A DNA stretch of 64,000 nucleotides from the NCBI GenBank assembly GCA_016717225.1, contig JADKGB010000020.1, forward strand, positions 4,538 to 68,537, given 5' to 3'. Shown here in pieces: positions 40,967 to 50,098 of the stretch. Under the pieces are notes generated by a model. It saw nothing but the letters and a program-made list of their open reading frames with translations, had not been told where the DNA came from and searched no databases. This DNA is from Flavobacteriales bacterium (GTDB lineage: Bacteria > Bacteroidota > Bacteroidia > Flavobacteriales_F > PHOS-HE28). Position 1 is the first letter of the stretch; each line of letters opens with the position of its first letter. A program made the position numbers and the translations under genes.

Positions 40967-42427
40967 TCATTCGCCTTGCCCAAGGGAGAATCCCCGCACT
41001 CCATCAAAGAGGTAGAGATTCTCGGTCTTGATCACGTCAAGACCGGCTTCGGTGAGCAAGTGGAGCATCTGCATCACTTGGCGCTGCCCGATCGTTTGAT
41101 AGGTGACCTTGTCATCATCGATGAGCGCATCAGGCCCCACGAAGCGGCAACGCCAATGGTCCGTACAGAAGGTTTCGGGGAATCCATCCGGCCACACTTT
41201 GACACCGCGGTTGGTGATCAGCTTCAACTTCAGCATACCATGGGAAGCCTTCTTCAGCTGCTCGGCCAGGTCATCGGGCTTTGACGTCGCATCGCATACG
41301 AACACATCCACACCGCACAACTCCCGCTTCACCAAGGGGCGCTGGTATTCGAACTTCGGAATGCCTCCACCCTTCAGGTGGACAGCCTTGAGCGCATGCG
41401 GCACTCGGCCCAACCGTTCGATCACGGCATCGGCGAACTCCTTCGTACCGGCGCGCTTCTTCGAGACGCCCTCGCGGTACACATCCCCGGGATGGATACC
41501 ATCCTCCAAGGTGCAAAGCCAAGCGTTCTGTATCGCTTCCGCCTTCAGTGGCATGCCCAGGTGTACCAGCATCATGCAAGCAGCGTTGAGCATGGCGCTC
41601 GGGTTGGCGATGTCTTGCCCTGCGATGTCAGGTGCGCTCCCGTGGATCGCTTCGAACATGCTGATAAGGTCGCCGATGTTGGCACTGCCCGCCATGCCCA
41701 CACTGCCGGTGAGCTCGGCTGTTACATCGCTGATGATATCGCCGTAGAGGTTGAGGGTGACGATCACATCGTAGCGGTTGGGCTGCGTGGCCACGCGCGC
41801 AGTTCCGATGTCGATGATCTGCACTTCCTGTTGGATCCCAGGGTACTCCTTTCCGACCCGGCGGAACATGTCCGCGAACATGCCGTCGGTGACCTTCATG
41901 ATGTTGTCCTTCACCAAGCAGGTCAACTTCTTGCGTCCGTTGATGTGCGCGTACTCGAACGCATAGCGGATGATCTTCTCAGTACCCGGCAGGCTCAACA
42001 CCTTCAAGCATTGGAACACATCCACGGTCTGCCGGTGCTCGATGCCCGCATAGAGATCTTCTTCGTTCTCGCGCACCACCACCACATCCATGTCTGGGTG
42101 CATGGTCTTAACGAACGGATGGAAACTGCGGCAAGGGCGCACATTGGCGAAGAGCCCCAGCGATTTGCGGATCGTCACGTTCAGGCTCTTGTAGCCGGAA
42201 CCTTGTGGTGTGGTGATGGGTCCTTTCAGGAAGACTGGGTTCCGGCGCAACGTATCCCAGCTCTCAGCGGGGATCCCGCTGCTGTTCCCGCTGAGATAGA
42301 CCTGCTCACCCACTTCGATGTGCTCGTAGGCGAGGCCGCACTGGGCGGCATCCAGGATGCGGAGGACGGCGTCTGTGATCTCGGGACCGATGCCGTCGCC
42401 TTTGGCTACCGTGATGGTGTGGCTCAT
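40967..42427 (-). CDS. icd: NADP-dependent isocitrate dehydrogenase (486 aa)
   Basis: It oxidatively decarboxylates isocitrate to 2-oxoglutarate. N-terminal VAKGDGIGPEITDAVLRIL, substrate-binding NVTIRKSLGLFANVRPCRSF, the metal-site region DIISDVTAELTGSVGMAGS and EAIHGSAPDIAGQDIANPSAM are diagnostic of homodimeric IDH. A C-terminal extension (about 340-486, GRVPHALKAVHL to LFDGVRGFSLG) resembles the Thermus-type enzymes. Its start overlaps the stop of an upstream TetR gene by 4 bp, which is unusual for a TCA gene and suggests joint expression. Confidence 0.93.
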   Translation of the reverse strand: MSHTITVAKGDGIGPEITDAVLRILDAAQCGLAYEHIEVGEQVYLSGNSSGIPAESWDTLRRNPVFLKGPITTPQGSGYKSLNVTIRKSLGLFANVRPCRSFHPFVKTMHPDMDVVVVRENEEDLYAGIEHRQTVDVFQCLKVLSLPGTEKIIRYAFEYAHINGRKKLTCLVKDNIMKVTDGMFADMFRRVGKEYPGIQQEVQIIDIGTARVATQPNRYDVIVTLNLYGDIISDVTAELTGSVGMAGSANIGDLISMFEAIHGSAPDIAGQDIANPSAMLNAACMMLVHLGMPLKAEAIQNAWLCTLEDGIHPGDVYREGVSKKRAGTKEFADAVIERLGRVPHALKAVHLKGGGIPKFEYQRPLVKRELCGVDVFVCDATSKPDDLAEQLKKASHGMLKLKLITNRGVKVWPDGFPETFCTDHWRCRFVGPDALIDDDKVTYQTIGQRQVMQMLHLLTEAGLDVIKTENLYLFDGVRGFSLGQGE

Positions 42428-43116
42428 TTCTTCTTTTGGGGTTGGGCGTGTTCGAGGTAGGTGATGGTGCGGTGCAGGAGGTGCTGCGCCAAGGGTTTCA
42501 GGTCCTTACGATTGCTGAGCTCAGTGAGCGAAGGCAGATGCTCCATGGCGAAGGGCAGTGAGTGCGCCATCTCGATCACCGTGGTGGCGAAGGAGCGCGG
42601 CATGGGCACGTCCTTGCGGAAGGCCACCAGCAGTTCGGCCACAAAGGCGCTCAGCTCCTTGTAGGGCGTGAACAGTCTGCGAGCATTATCGTCATCCACG
42701 TTCTTGTGCAAGTAGCTCTTCATGCCCTCGTTGATCACGAGCAAACGCAAGGCTTGCGGATCCAATTGCAACGGTGGCAGTTCCTTTGGCCATACCCCGC
42801 AGATCGACTCGACCACACGGTCCAAAGCTTCCCGTGGGGTGCGTGCCTTTTCGGTGTGGCGACCACATACTTGACGCAACCACAACCAATAAAGTTGGAA
42901 GTAGTACTGAAGCAGCCGATGTTTGTTGGGGAAATACTTGTACAGACTGACTTCCGTGCAACCGATATGCGCCCCGAGCTTTTTGAACGTGAACGCTTCA
43001 ATACCGAGCGTATTCATCAGGAACAGCCCCTCTGACAGTATGGAACGCCCCAATTCAGTGGCTTCCGGATCCTTCAAGGACAGGCTCGGATCGGGGCGTA
43101 GGTGGATGTGGGACAT
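42424..43116 (-). CDS. TetR-family transcriptional regulator (230 aa)
   Basis: A helix-turn-helix (residues about 22-67: GRSILSEGLFLMNTLGIEAF, FTFKKLGAHIGCTEVSLYKYF) precedes an all-helical ligand domain. It is translated just ahead of isocitrate dehydrogenase with a 4-bp overlap. It is divergent from an ABC/HlyD/TolC exporter operon, 66 bp away. TetR proteins usually regulate the adjacent divergent transporter and themselves. The effector is unknown. Confidence 0.9.
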   Translation of the reverse strand: MSHIHLRPDPSLSLKDPEATELGRSILSEGLFLMNTLGIEAFTFKKLGAHIGCTEVSLYKYFPNKHRLLQYYFQLYWLWLRQVCGRHTEKARTPREALDRVVESICGVWPKELPPLQLDPQALRLLVINEGMKSYLHKNVDDDNARRLFTPYKELSAFVAELLVAFRKDVPMPRSFATTVIEMAHSLPFAMEHLPSLTELSNRKDLKPLAQHLLHRTITYLEHAQPQKKK

Positions 43117-43130
43117 GGAGAAGGCGGGGC

Positions 43131-43174
43131 GAATATAGTATTACTTAACCAAAACAGAAGTTTTACTACATTTG
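43131..43174 (+). promoter_or_regulatory. Divergent promoter and possible TetR operator
   Basis: TACATTTG at 43167-43174 matches the Bacteroidota -7 box TAnnTTTG exactly and lies only 8 bp before the ATG at 43183, so the exporter message is probably leaderless or nearly so. GTATTA (from about 43136) and TACTAC (from about 43164) form an imperfect inverted repeat around an AT-rich core (AACCAAAACAGAAGTTTT) that could bind TetR. No clear -33 box was found. Confidence 0.45.
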
Positions 43175-43182
43175 TCCCCCCA

Positions 43183-44847
43183 ATGAACCCTATCACCCCT
43201 TGGCAGAGGCTCCTGCGACTGCTGCGCGTAGACAAGCGCGAGATCGGCCACATCTACCTGTATGCGCTCATCGGCGGTGCGATCAGCTTGAGCGTTCCCT
43301 TGGGCGTGCAGGCGATCATCAACCTGATCAGCGGCGGCCAGATGGCCACGAGCTGGGGCGTCCTCATCGCATTCGTCACCATCGGTGTCGGCTTCACCGG
43401 GGCCATGCAAGTGATGCAACTGGCGCTCGCGGAGAACATCCAGCAGCGCCTCTTCGCGCGAAGCGCCTTCGAATTCGCGTACCGCATCCCGCGCATCAAG
43501 GCAGAGGCGCTGGGTGGCCGCTATTTGCCTGAACTGGTGAACCGCTTTTTTGATACGCTCACCGTTCAAAAGGGCCTGAGCAAGCTCCTGCTCGACGTGC
43601 CGCTCGCGGTGCTGCAGATCGTGCTCTGCTTGTTCCTGCTCGCGCTCTATCATCCGTTCTTCATCGCCTTCGGCATCCTGCTGTTGATCCTGCTCTATGC
43701 GATCTTCCGCTTCACTGGGAGACAGGGGTTGGCCACCAGCCTTACCGAGAGCAACTACAAGTTCGCGGTTGCGCATTGGCTGGAAGAACTGGGCCGCAGC
43801 GCGAGCACCTTCAAGCTGATCGGTGAGACCACGATGCCCATGGATCGCACCGATCGGTTGGTGGACGGATACGTATCCGCGAGGCGCTCACACTTCCGGA
43901 TCCTCTTGAGCCAATACACTGGCATGGTGGTGTTCAAGGTGGTCGTTACCGTGAGCCTGCTGGCCTTGGGCGGGTTGTTGGTGATGGAGGAGCAGATGAA
44001 TATCGGCCAGTTCGTCGCGGCGGAGATCGTGATCCTGCTGTTGATGGGCGCCGTGGAGAAGATCATCATCAGCATTGAAAGCGTTTACGATGTGCTGACC
44101 GCCTTGGAGAAGATCGGCTTCGTAACGGATCTGCCGCTCGAGAGAACCACCGGTCTGCGTGTATTGGATAGCGATCCTTCCAAAGGGCTCGATGTTCGAC
44201 TAACGGACATCGGCTTCTTTTCGCACTTCAACAAGCAACCAGTGCTGGAAGGTATCGATCTGCACCTGGCGCCTGGGGACAAGGTTTGTGTGTCCGGGGC
44301 CAACGGATCGGGCAAGACCACGTTGTTGCGCATACTCGGTGGCGCCATGCCTGCGCATGCTGGCAACCTGCAGTTCGATGGCCATCCGATCAACAGTCTC
44401 GACCTCGACCAAGTGCGCTCGATCATTGGCGACAGCCTGAACGACGAGGAGGTGTTCGCTGGAACTATACAGGAGAACATCACTGTGGGCCGGGCCTGGG
44501 TAAAGGACTACGATGTGATGGAAGCGTGCCATGTCACCGGTCTGTTCGATCAACTCGCGCATTTCCCGGAGGGCTTGCTCACCACCCTCGACCCCCAAGG
44601 TTCGCGACTTCCGAAGAGCTTGGTAAAACGCATCATCCAAGCCCGTTGTATCGCAGGCAAACCGCGCTTGATCCTGCTGGAAGACAGCTTGCAGAACTGG
44701 GACATCAAGGACCGCGAGCAACTGCTTGGCTGGATCACCGCACCCGAGCGCCCATGGACACTGCTCGCTGTAAGCAACGACCCGTGGTTGCAAGCGCGTT
44801 GTTCGCGTACGGTCCAACTCAGCAACGGACGCCTCACCAACGCCTGA
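43183..44847 (+). CDS. ABC transporter, fused permease and ATPase, exporter type (554 aa)
   Basis: Five or six TM helices (residues 20-300) precede an ATP-binding domain (about 340-554). The Walker A motif GANGSGKTT (Lys378) is intact. The signature motif LSGGQ is replaced by LPKSL, and the Walker B acid pair is reversed (LILLEDS, Glu500-Asp501). This suggests an ATPase of altered or low activity or a family-specific variant. No C39 peptidase domain is present. It is first in an operon with HlyD and TolC homologues, so it is a type 1-like export pump. Confidence 0.9.
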   Translation: MNPITPWQRLLRLLRVDKREIGHIYLYALIGGAISLSVPLGVQAIINLISGGQMATSWGVLIAFVTIGVGFTGAMQVMQLALAENIQQRLFARSAFEFAYRIPRIKAEALGGRYLPELVNRFFDTLTVQKGLSKLLLDVPLAVLQIVLCLFLLALYHPFFIAFGILLLILLYAIFRFTGRQGLATSLTESNYKFAVAHWLEELGRSASTFKLIGETTMPMDRTDRLVDGYVSARRSHFRILLSQYTGMVVFKVVVTVSLLALGGLLVMEEQMNIGQFVAAEIVILLLMGAVEKIIISIESVYDVLTALEKIGFVTDLPLERTTGLRVLDSDPSKGLDVRLTDIGFFSHFNKQPVLEGIDLHLAPGDKVCVSGANGSGKTTLLRILGGAMPAHAGNLQFDGHPINSLDLDQVRSIIGDSLNDEEVFAGTIQENITVGRAWVKDYDVMEACHVTGLFDQLAHFPEGLLTTLDPQGSRLPKSLVKRIIQARCIAGKPRLILLEDSLQNWDIKDREQLLGWITAPERPWTLLAVSNDPWLQARCSRTVQLSNGRLTNA

Positions 44848-44851
44848 CGCC

Positions 44852-46210
44852 ATGCTCAACCTCAGCCCCGATAACCGCGTCCCTGAACTGGAGCGTACCA
44901 GCCTCAAGGCATTCCGTACCATTGGACAAGCGCGGGCCAACAAGCTTTTCGCCAAATGGGTGATGGCGATCTGCGCTGTGATCCTCATCGGTCTCTTCCT
45001 TCCTTGGACACAGAACATCCGCGCGCGTGGAACGGTGACCAGCCTTTCGCCCGACCAACGACCGCAAACGATACATGCGATCATTCCCGGTCGCTTGGAA
45101 GAGTGGTTCGTGCGCGAAGGACAGCTCGTGAACAAGGGCGACACGATCCTACGCCTCAGTGAAGTGAAGGCCGAGTACTTCGATCCGAAATTACTGGACC
45201 GGACGCAGGAACAGATCACCGCCAAGGAACTCACAGCCAAGAGCTACGACGAGAAAGTGCATTCGTTGGACGCCCAGATCGACGCGCTGAGTGGCGGACT
45301 GATCATCAAGCTGGAACAGGCGCGCAACAAGATCATCCAAGCCCGGCTGAAGTTGCAGAGCGACAGCATCCGTGTGGTGGCATCGAACACCGAGATCAAG
45401 GTGGCGGACGATCAGTACGCCCGTGGCGAACAACAGTTCAAGGAAGGCCTGATCAGCAAAGTGGAACTGGAGCGCCGACAGGTCGCGCAGCAACGGGCGA
45501 ACGCCAACCTCATCGACGCGCAGAACAAGTTGCTCGACGCACGCAACGAACTGCTGAACGCGCAGCTTGACCTGAACGGCATCCGCAACGACTACCGCGA
45601 CAAACTGAGCAAGGCCGAGAGCGAAAAGTTCAGCAGCATGAGCCAGATGTACACCACCGAAGCAGAGGTGAGCAAGATGCAGGTGGACCTGGCCAACTAC
45701 ACGGTGCGTGCGGGTAACTATTACGTGACGGCCCCACAACAGGGCTACATCACCAAAGCGGTGGTAACGGGTATCGGTGAAACCGTGAAGGAAGGCGATG
45801 ACCTTGTGAGCGTGATGCCAGCCCGCTTCGATCTGGCGGTGGAACTCTATGTCCGCCCGATGGACATGCCGCTGATCAACAAAGGGCAGAAGGTGCGCTT
45901 CGTTTTCGATGGCTGGCCGAGCATCGTCTTCAGCGGTTGGCCCAACACCAGCTACGGCACCTTCGGGGGGCAGGTGGCGGCGATCGACAACTTCATCAGC
46001 CCCAATGGTAAGTATCGCATCCTGGTATCACCCTCACCAGATGAACAACCATGGCCCGATGCAATGCGCGTGGGCGGCGGGGCGATCGGTTTCGCTTTGA
46101 TGACAGATGTACCGATCTGGTACGAGCTATGGCGACAGATCAATGGATTCCCGCCCGATCTGTATGCGGATCCAAAAGGGGTGAGCACCAAAGATCAACC
46201 GGAAAAATGA
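44852..46210 (+). CDS. HlyD-family membrane fusion protein (452 aa)
   Basis: An N-terminal cytoplasmic segment and one TM helix (about 35-55, WVMAICAVILIGLFLPW) are followed by a biotinyl-lipoyl-like hairpin half (RGTVTSLSPDQRPQTIHAI; WFVREGQLVNKGDTILRL) and a long coiled-coil hairpin (about 110-280). The second lipoyl half and beta-barrel follow (YYVTAPQQGYITKAVVTGIGETVKEGDDLVSVMP). It bridges the ABC pump and TolC across the periplasm. It starts 4 bp after the ABC gene and overlaps the TolC start by 4 bp. Confidence 0.92.
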   Translation: MLNLSPDNRVPELERTSLKAFRTIGQARANKLFAKWVMAICAVILIGLFLPWTQNIRARGTVTSLSPDQRPQTIHAIIPGRLEEWFVREGQLVNKGDTILRLSEVKAEYFDPKLLDRTQEQITAKELTAKSYDEKVHSLDAQIDALSGGLIIKLEQARNKIIQARLKLQSDSIRVVASNTEIKVADDQYARGEQQFKEGLISKVELERRQVAQQRANANLIDAQNKLLDARNELLNAQLDLNGIRNDYRDKLSKAESEKFSSMSQMYTTEAEVSKMQVDLANYTVRAGNYYVTAPQQGYITKAVVTGIGETVKEGDDLVSVMPARFDLAVELYVRPMDMPLINKGQKVRFVFDGWPSIVFSGWPNTSYGTFGGQVAAIDNFISPNGKYRILVSPSPDEQPWPDAMRVGGGAIGFALMTDVPIWYELWRQINGFPPDLYADPKGVSTKDQPEK

Positions 46211-47616
46211 AGGCAGGGCTGGTCCTCTTGGGAAGTTTGCTCGTGCTCTCGTGCAGCGCGCAAGTGCCTTCTGTGCTTTCTCGAGAAGCGTTCATACGGC
46301 TCGTGCTGGAGAACCACCCCATGTCGCGGCAAGCGGCCTTGCGGCCGGAAATGGGAGATGCTACGATGCGCAGCGCACGCGGCGGATTCGATCCCATGGC
46401 CACCGCGGGTTATGAAGAGAAACGTTTCGATGACAAGAACTACTTCACCCTGCTCGATGCTGGCTTGAAAGTGCCTACCTGGTACGGTGTGGACCTGCTC
46501 GCCGGCTTTCAGGACAACAGCGGTGATCTGCTGGATCCCCAAGCTGCTACACCTACTGACGGACTGGTGAAGGCGGGTGTACAAGTGCCACTGGGTCAAG
46601 GGCTCTTCATCGACCAACGTCGAGCGACCTTCCGGAAAGCGCAGGCCTACCAGCGCGCTACCGAGGCGGAGCGGCAACAGATGCTGAACGCATTGCTGCT
46701 GCAAGCCCTGAACGATCACACCGATTGGGTAGCAGCCTATCGTGCGCTGGAAGTCACGACCACTGCCGTGGAACTGGCGAACGACCGGCTGGACAACGTG
46801 CGTGGCAACTGGCGCGGTGGTGATCGCCCCGCGATCGATACATTGGAAGCCCTGCTCCAGGTGCAGGATCGCCAGATGCGCCAGCAGCAGGCCGCGCTCA
46901 ACTTCCGCAACGCTGGTCTGCGCCTGAGCAACCATCTCTGGGACTCTTTTCAACGACCGTTGGAACTTCAAGCCAACGTACTTCCCGAACCCACGGACCT
47001 CGCCTCCCCTGCACAGACCGCGCTATCCGACACGGCCATCGCACGCGCCATCGACATGCACCCGCTGCTGGCCCAGGCCAGTGCACGCATCGAACAGTTG
47101 GAGGTGGACCGCCGGTTGCGCTTCGAATTCCTGAAGCCTGATCTCGATGTGAAATACCAGTGGCTCGGCAGCGGTGGTGCATTGCGGAACGAGAACGGTA
47201 CTACGCTGCTGGGCGATGGTCACCAATTGGGTGTGGGCTTCAGCATGCCGCTCTTCTTGAGGCGCGAGCGGGGCGAACTCACCATGGCCAAACTACGGAC
47301 TACGGATGCGGAACTGGGTCTTGCGCGCGACCGTACCATGATCCGCAACCGCATCAACGAGCGCATCAACGACATCGCCACTTTCCGAGAGCAAGTGGAC
47401 TTGGGCTCACGCATGGTCGTGAACAACGAGCGTCTGTTGAGCGGTGAAAGTCAGCGGTTCACTGCTGGCGAAAGCTCCCTCTTTCTGGTGAACGCCCGCG
47501 AAGTCCCGCTGATCGATGCGCGCATCCGGCAGGTGGACCTTGAAGCGCGCTTGCGGAAATCCTATTTCTCGCTGGATCATGAGGCGGGCACGCTTTGGAG
47601 CGCCTGGAGTCGTTAA
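46207..47616 (+). CDS. TolC-family outer-membrane efflux protein (469 aa)
   Basis: A signal peptide (VLLGSLLVLSCSAQ, possibly a lipoprotein) precedes an outer-membrane channel protein with alternating helical coiled-coil segments, including LRLSNHLWDSFQ and a central VKYQWLGSGGALR. Typical TolC paired repeats are visible (DHTDWVAAYRALEVTTTAVEL; REQVDLGSRMVVNNERLLSG). With the ABC and HlyD proteins it makes a complete tripartite exporter. The ATG at 46207 overlaps the HlyD stop (ATGA), so the three genes are translationally linked. Confidence 0.9.
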   Translation: MKAGLVLLGSLLVLSCSAQVPSVLSREAFIRLVLENHPMSRQAALRPEMGDATMRSARGGFDPMATAGYEEKRFDDKNYFTLLDAGLKVPTWYGVDLLAGFQDNSGDLLDPQAATPTDGLVKAGVQVPLGQGLFIDQRRATFRKAQAYQRATEAERQQMLNALLLQALNDHTDWVAAYRALEVTTTAVELANDRLDNVRGNWRGGDRPAIDTLEALLQVQDRQMRQQQAALNFRNAGLRLSNHLWDSFQRPLELQANVLPEPTDLASPAQTALSDTAIARAIDMHPLLAQASARIEQLEVDRRLRFEFLKPDLDVKYQWLGSGGALRNENGTTLLGDGHQLGVGFSMPLFLRRERGELTMAKLRTTDAELGLARDRTMIRNRINERINDIATFREQVDLGSRMVVNNERLLSGESQRFTAGESSLFLVNAREVPLIDARIRQVDLEARLRKSYFSLDHEAGTLWSAWSR

Positions 47617-47625
47617 CGGATACAC

Positions 47626-47940
47626 ATGATACACGTCACCTTCCAAACGCGCACCGTAGCCGCCGCTGAGAAACTCGCGGGGCACTTGATGGAGAAGCAC
47701 TTGCTGCTCTTCCCCACCATAGATACCGATCACGAGGAATTGAAATGGGAAGATGGAAAGCTTCTCCGTCAAAGCCAGTTGCTCCTGCAAGGTATGACCA
47801 AGGCCCTGCTCTACAGGGAAGTGGAGAAAGCCGCCTACAACTTGTTGGGGAGCGACCTGGTGCGCGTGCATGCGGTGCCGGTCACCAATTTGGATCCGCA
47901 TGCACAGAAGACCCTCCTCGAACAAACCGCGAAGGTGTGA
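47626..47940 (+). CDS. CutA-like divalent-cation-tolerance family protein (104 aa)
   Basis: A small single-domain protein whose layout fits a divergent CutA/PII-like ferredoxin fold: initial strand IHVTFQTRTVAAAEKLAGHLMEK, the central KWEDGKLLRQSQLLLQGMT and a C-terminal VRVHAVPVTNLDP. Length is that of CutA (about 105). Similarity is weak in the middle, so the name is provisional. It begins 9 bp after the TolC gene and could be the last gene of the exporter operon. Confidence 0.55.
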   Translation: MIHVTFQTRTVAAAEKLAGHLMEKHLLLFPTIDTDHEELKWEDGKLLRQSQLLLQGMTKALLYREVEKAAYNLLGSDLVRVHAVPVTNLDPHAQKTLLEQTAKV

Positions 47941-47955
47941 TCTCCAGCGAGCATC

Positions 47956-49206
47956 ATGAAACATAACCTCATTTTCCAAATCCTTTTGACCACGCTGCTT
48001 GCCTGCTCCACCTTCTCGGGCAGCGCACAATTGAACAACCGGCTCGAGGCGGTGCAATTGGTGCAACAGGGCGACATGCAACTGCGCATGGGCAACAGCG
48101 AACAGGCACTATTGCACTACACGAACGCCATCCAGGCGGACATCGCGTTCGCCGATGGATATATGAAACGAGCGGCTTTGCTCAGCAGGCTCGGCCAGAA
48201 CACGCAAGCGATCGCGGATATGGATCGTGCGCTGGAACTGAACCCGTACAGCGAATACATCTTCGATCGGCGGGCCAAGGTGAAGATCCTGATGAACGAC
48301 CTGAAGGGTGCGGAATCCGATCTGGAACGTGCCGTGGCCTTGAAGCCCTACGACGACCTGCTCCGCGAAAGCCGGGTGGACTCATGGATGGAAATGGGCA
48401 TGTGGGACAGGGCAATGAGCGACCTTGACTCCTTGATCGCGCATGACCCTACGGACCCGTTGCTTCACCTTAAGCTGGGTATGGCGCGACTCCAGGAGAA
48501 TGATGCTGCAAGTGCTTTGTTGGCGTTCGAACGTGCAGGTTATCTCGCACCGCGCTTGGCGCTCGTGCACGACCTGCGCGGGGTGGCCCTCATGCGCCAG
48601 CAACGCTGGTCAGAAGCGTTGATCGCACTGGACAGCGCTGTTCTGCTCAACCCCACCTTCGATCTGGCTTGGTACAATCGGGGACTGGTACACGAGCGGC
48701 TCGGACACCCGAAACAAGCCAAAGCCGATATGGACACGGCGTTGGTGATCGCCCAAGACAAACCGCACATCTTCTTTCAACGTGCCTTGGTGCGCAAACG
48801 CAACGGCGACCTTACCGGTTCGCGAGCGGACTATGACCGTGCACTGGAGTTGGCTCCGGACTATCTGGAAGCGCAATACAATCGAGCCTTCGTTCGAAAA
48901 CAATTGGGCGACCATGCCGGTGCGATGGCGGATGCGGAAGCCACACTGCGCAAAGTCCCGGATGATCCTGATGCGTGGGTGATCACGGGCAACCTGCACA
49001 TGCTCTATGGGGAGCTCACCGAAGCGATCGAATGCTTCGACCGGGCGATCGCGCTGGATGCTGAGAAAGCCACTGCATGGTACAACAGGGGCTTGGCCTT
49101 CCACATGCAATACCAACCCTTGCGTGGCTGCGAGGACCTGCGGCAAAGCGCTGAGCTGGGTTTGGAACGGGCAACGGATGCCTTGATATACTTCTGCGCG
49201 TTCTGA
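47956..49206 (+). CDS. Secreted tetratricopeptide-repeat protein (416 aa)
   Basis: After a signal peptide (LTTLLACSTFSGSAQ) at least ten TPR units follow, with the standard pattern of 34 residues (e.g. EQALLHYTNAIQADIAFADGY, AWYNRGLAFHMQYQPLRG). The whole protein is one solenoid, typical of Bacteroidota periplasmic or outer-membrane scaffolding proteins. It probably mediates protein-protein contacts; partner unknown. It starts 15 bp after the CutA-like gene, so it may be co-transcribed with the exporter operon. Confidence 0.88.
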   Translation: MKHNLIFQILLTTLLACSTFSGSAQLNNRLEAVQLVQQGDMQLRMGNSEQALLHYTNAIQADIAFADGYMKRAALLSRLGQNTQAIADMDRALELNPYSEYIFDRRAKVKILMNDLKGAESDLERAVALKPYDDLLRESRVDSWMEMGMWDRAMSDLDSLIAHDPTDPLLHLKLGMARLQENDAASALLAFERAGYLAPRLALVHDLRGVALMRQQRWSEALIALDSAVLLNPTFDLAWYNRGLVHERLGHPKQAKADMDTALVIAQDKPHIFFQRALVRKRNGDLTGSRADYDRALELAPDYLEAQYNRAFVRKQLGDHAGAMADAEATLRKVPDDPDAWVITGNLHMLYGELTEAIECFDRAIALDAEKATAWYNRGLAFHMQYQPLRGCEDLRQSAELGLERATDALIYFCAF

Positions 49207-49300
49207 TCCAAATAAAGACAGGCGGATCGCTCGTTAACGATCCTTCGGGGATACGAGCGAACCTAACCACTCCTCTTGCGTTCTCTCCAAAAAAGCACAC

Positions 49301-50086
49301 ATGAACAGGGTACTTCTCACACTTGGTCTGCTTCTGCTCTTAGGCTCTTGCACTACCGTGCGACAAGGCACAGTAGGGGTGAAACAGCGATTCGGCAAAT
49401 TGAGCGACCGCATCATCACCGCCGGATTGGTCGGGGTGAACCCGTTCAGCACGAAGGTCGTCAAAGTGCCGATCCGTACCGTGAACCGTGAAGTGGAGCT
49501 GGCACTTCCCAGCAAAGAAGGTCTCAACGTGCAATGCGAGATCAGCATCCTCTATCGCATCATGCCGGAGAAAGTGCCGCAGATCATCGAAACCATCGGG
49601 CCGGATTATGAGCAAGCTGTGATCGTGAGCATCTTCCGAAGCGCCGCCGCCGACATCTGTTCACGCTACTTCGCCAAGGACATGCACAGCGCCCAACGCG
49701 GGGTGATCGAACAGGAGATATCAGCCTATATGAACTCACTATTGGCCGACCGCGGCTTCGTCATAGAGAGCGTGCTGATGAAGAGCATCAAGTTGCCTCC
49801 CGGGCTGGCAAAAGCGATAGAGGACAAACTCGAATCCGAGCAGCGTGCGCAGCAGATGGAATTCGAATTGCTGCGTGAACGAAGCGAGGCACAACGCCGC
49901 GTGATAGAAGCGGAGGGTATCCGTGATGCTCAGCTGGTGCTGACCGAAGGCCTCAACGAGAACATCATCCGTTACCAGAGCATCGAGGCGTTCAAGAGCC
50001 TTGCCAGTTCGCCCAATGCCAAGGTCATCATCACGGATGGCAAAACGCCGTTCCTGATCCAAGGAGAAGTACCCAAAAACCAATAA
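49301..50086 (+). CDS. SPFH/prohibitin-family lipoprotein (261 aa)
   Basis: Instead of the usual N-terminal TM helix, this prohibitin-like protein begins with a lipobox (LLLLLGSC, Cys17). The SPFH domain follows (about 20-175: VGVKQRFGKLSDRIITAGLV, FSTKVVKVPIRTVNREVELA), then a coiled-coil (about 175-225, SEQRAQQMEFELLRERSEAQRR) and a C-terminal tail. SPFH proteins form ring-like scaffolds on membranes; a lipid anchor would place this one on the periplasmic face. The next gene, 12 bp on, is TerB-like. Confidence 0.88.
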   Translation: MNRVLLTLGLLLLLGSCTTVRQGTVGVKQRFGKLSDRIITAGLVGVNPFSTKVVKVPIRTVNREVELALPSKEGLNVQCEISILYRIMPEKVPQIIETIGPDYEQAVIVSIFRSAAADICSRYFAKDMHSAQRGVIEQEISAYMNSLLADRGFVIESVLMKSIKLPPGLAKAIEDKLESEQRAQQMEFELLRERSEAQRRVIEAEGIRDAQLVLTEGLNENIIRYQSIEAFKSLASSPNAKVIITDGKTPFLIQGEVPKNQ

Positions 50087-50098
50087 ACCGTTATAGAC

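Noticed and set aside
41378..42460. Plus-strand open frame of 360 codons antisense to isocitrate dehydrogenase
   Set aside because: It is a complete shadow of icd and TetR with His/Val/Asp-rich composition and no domain.
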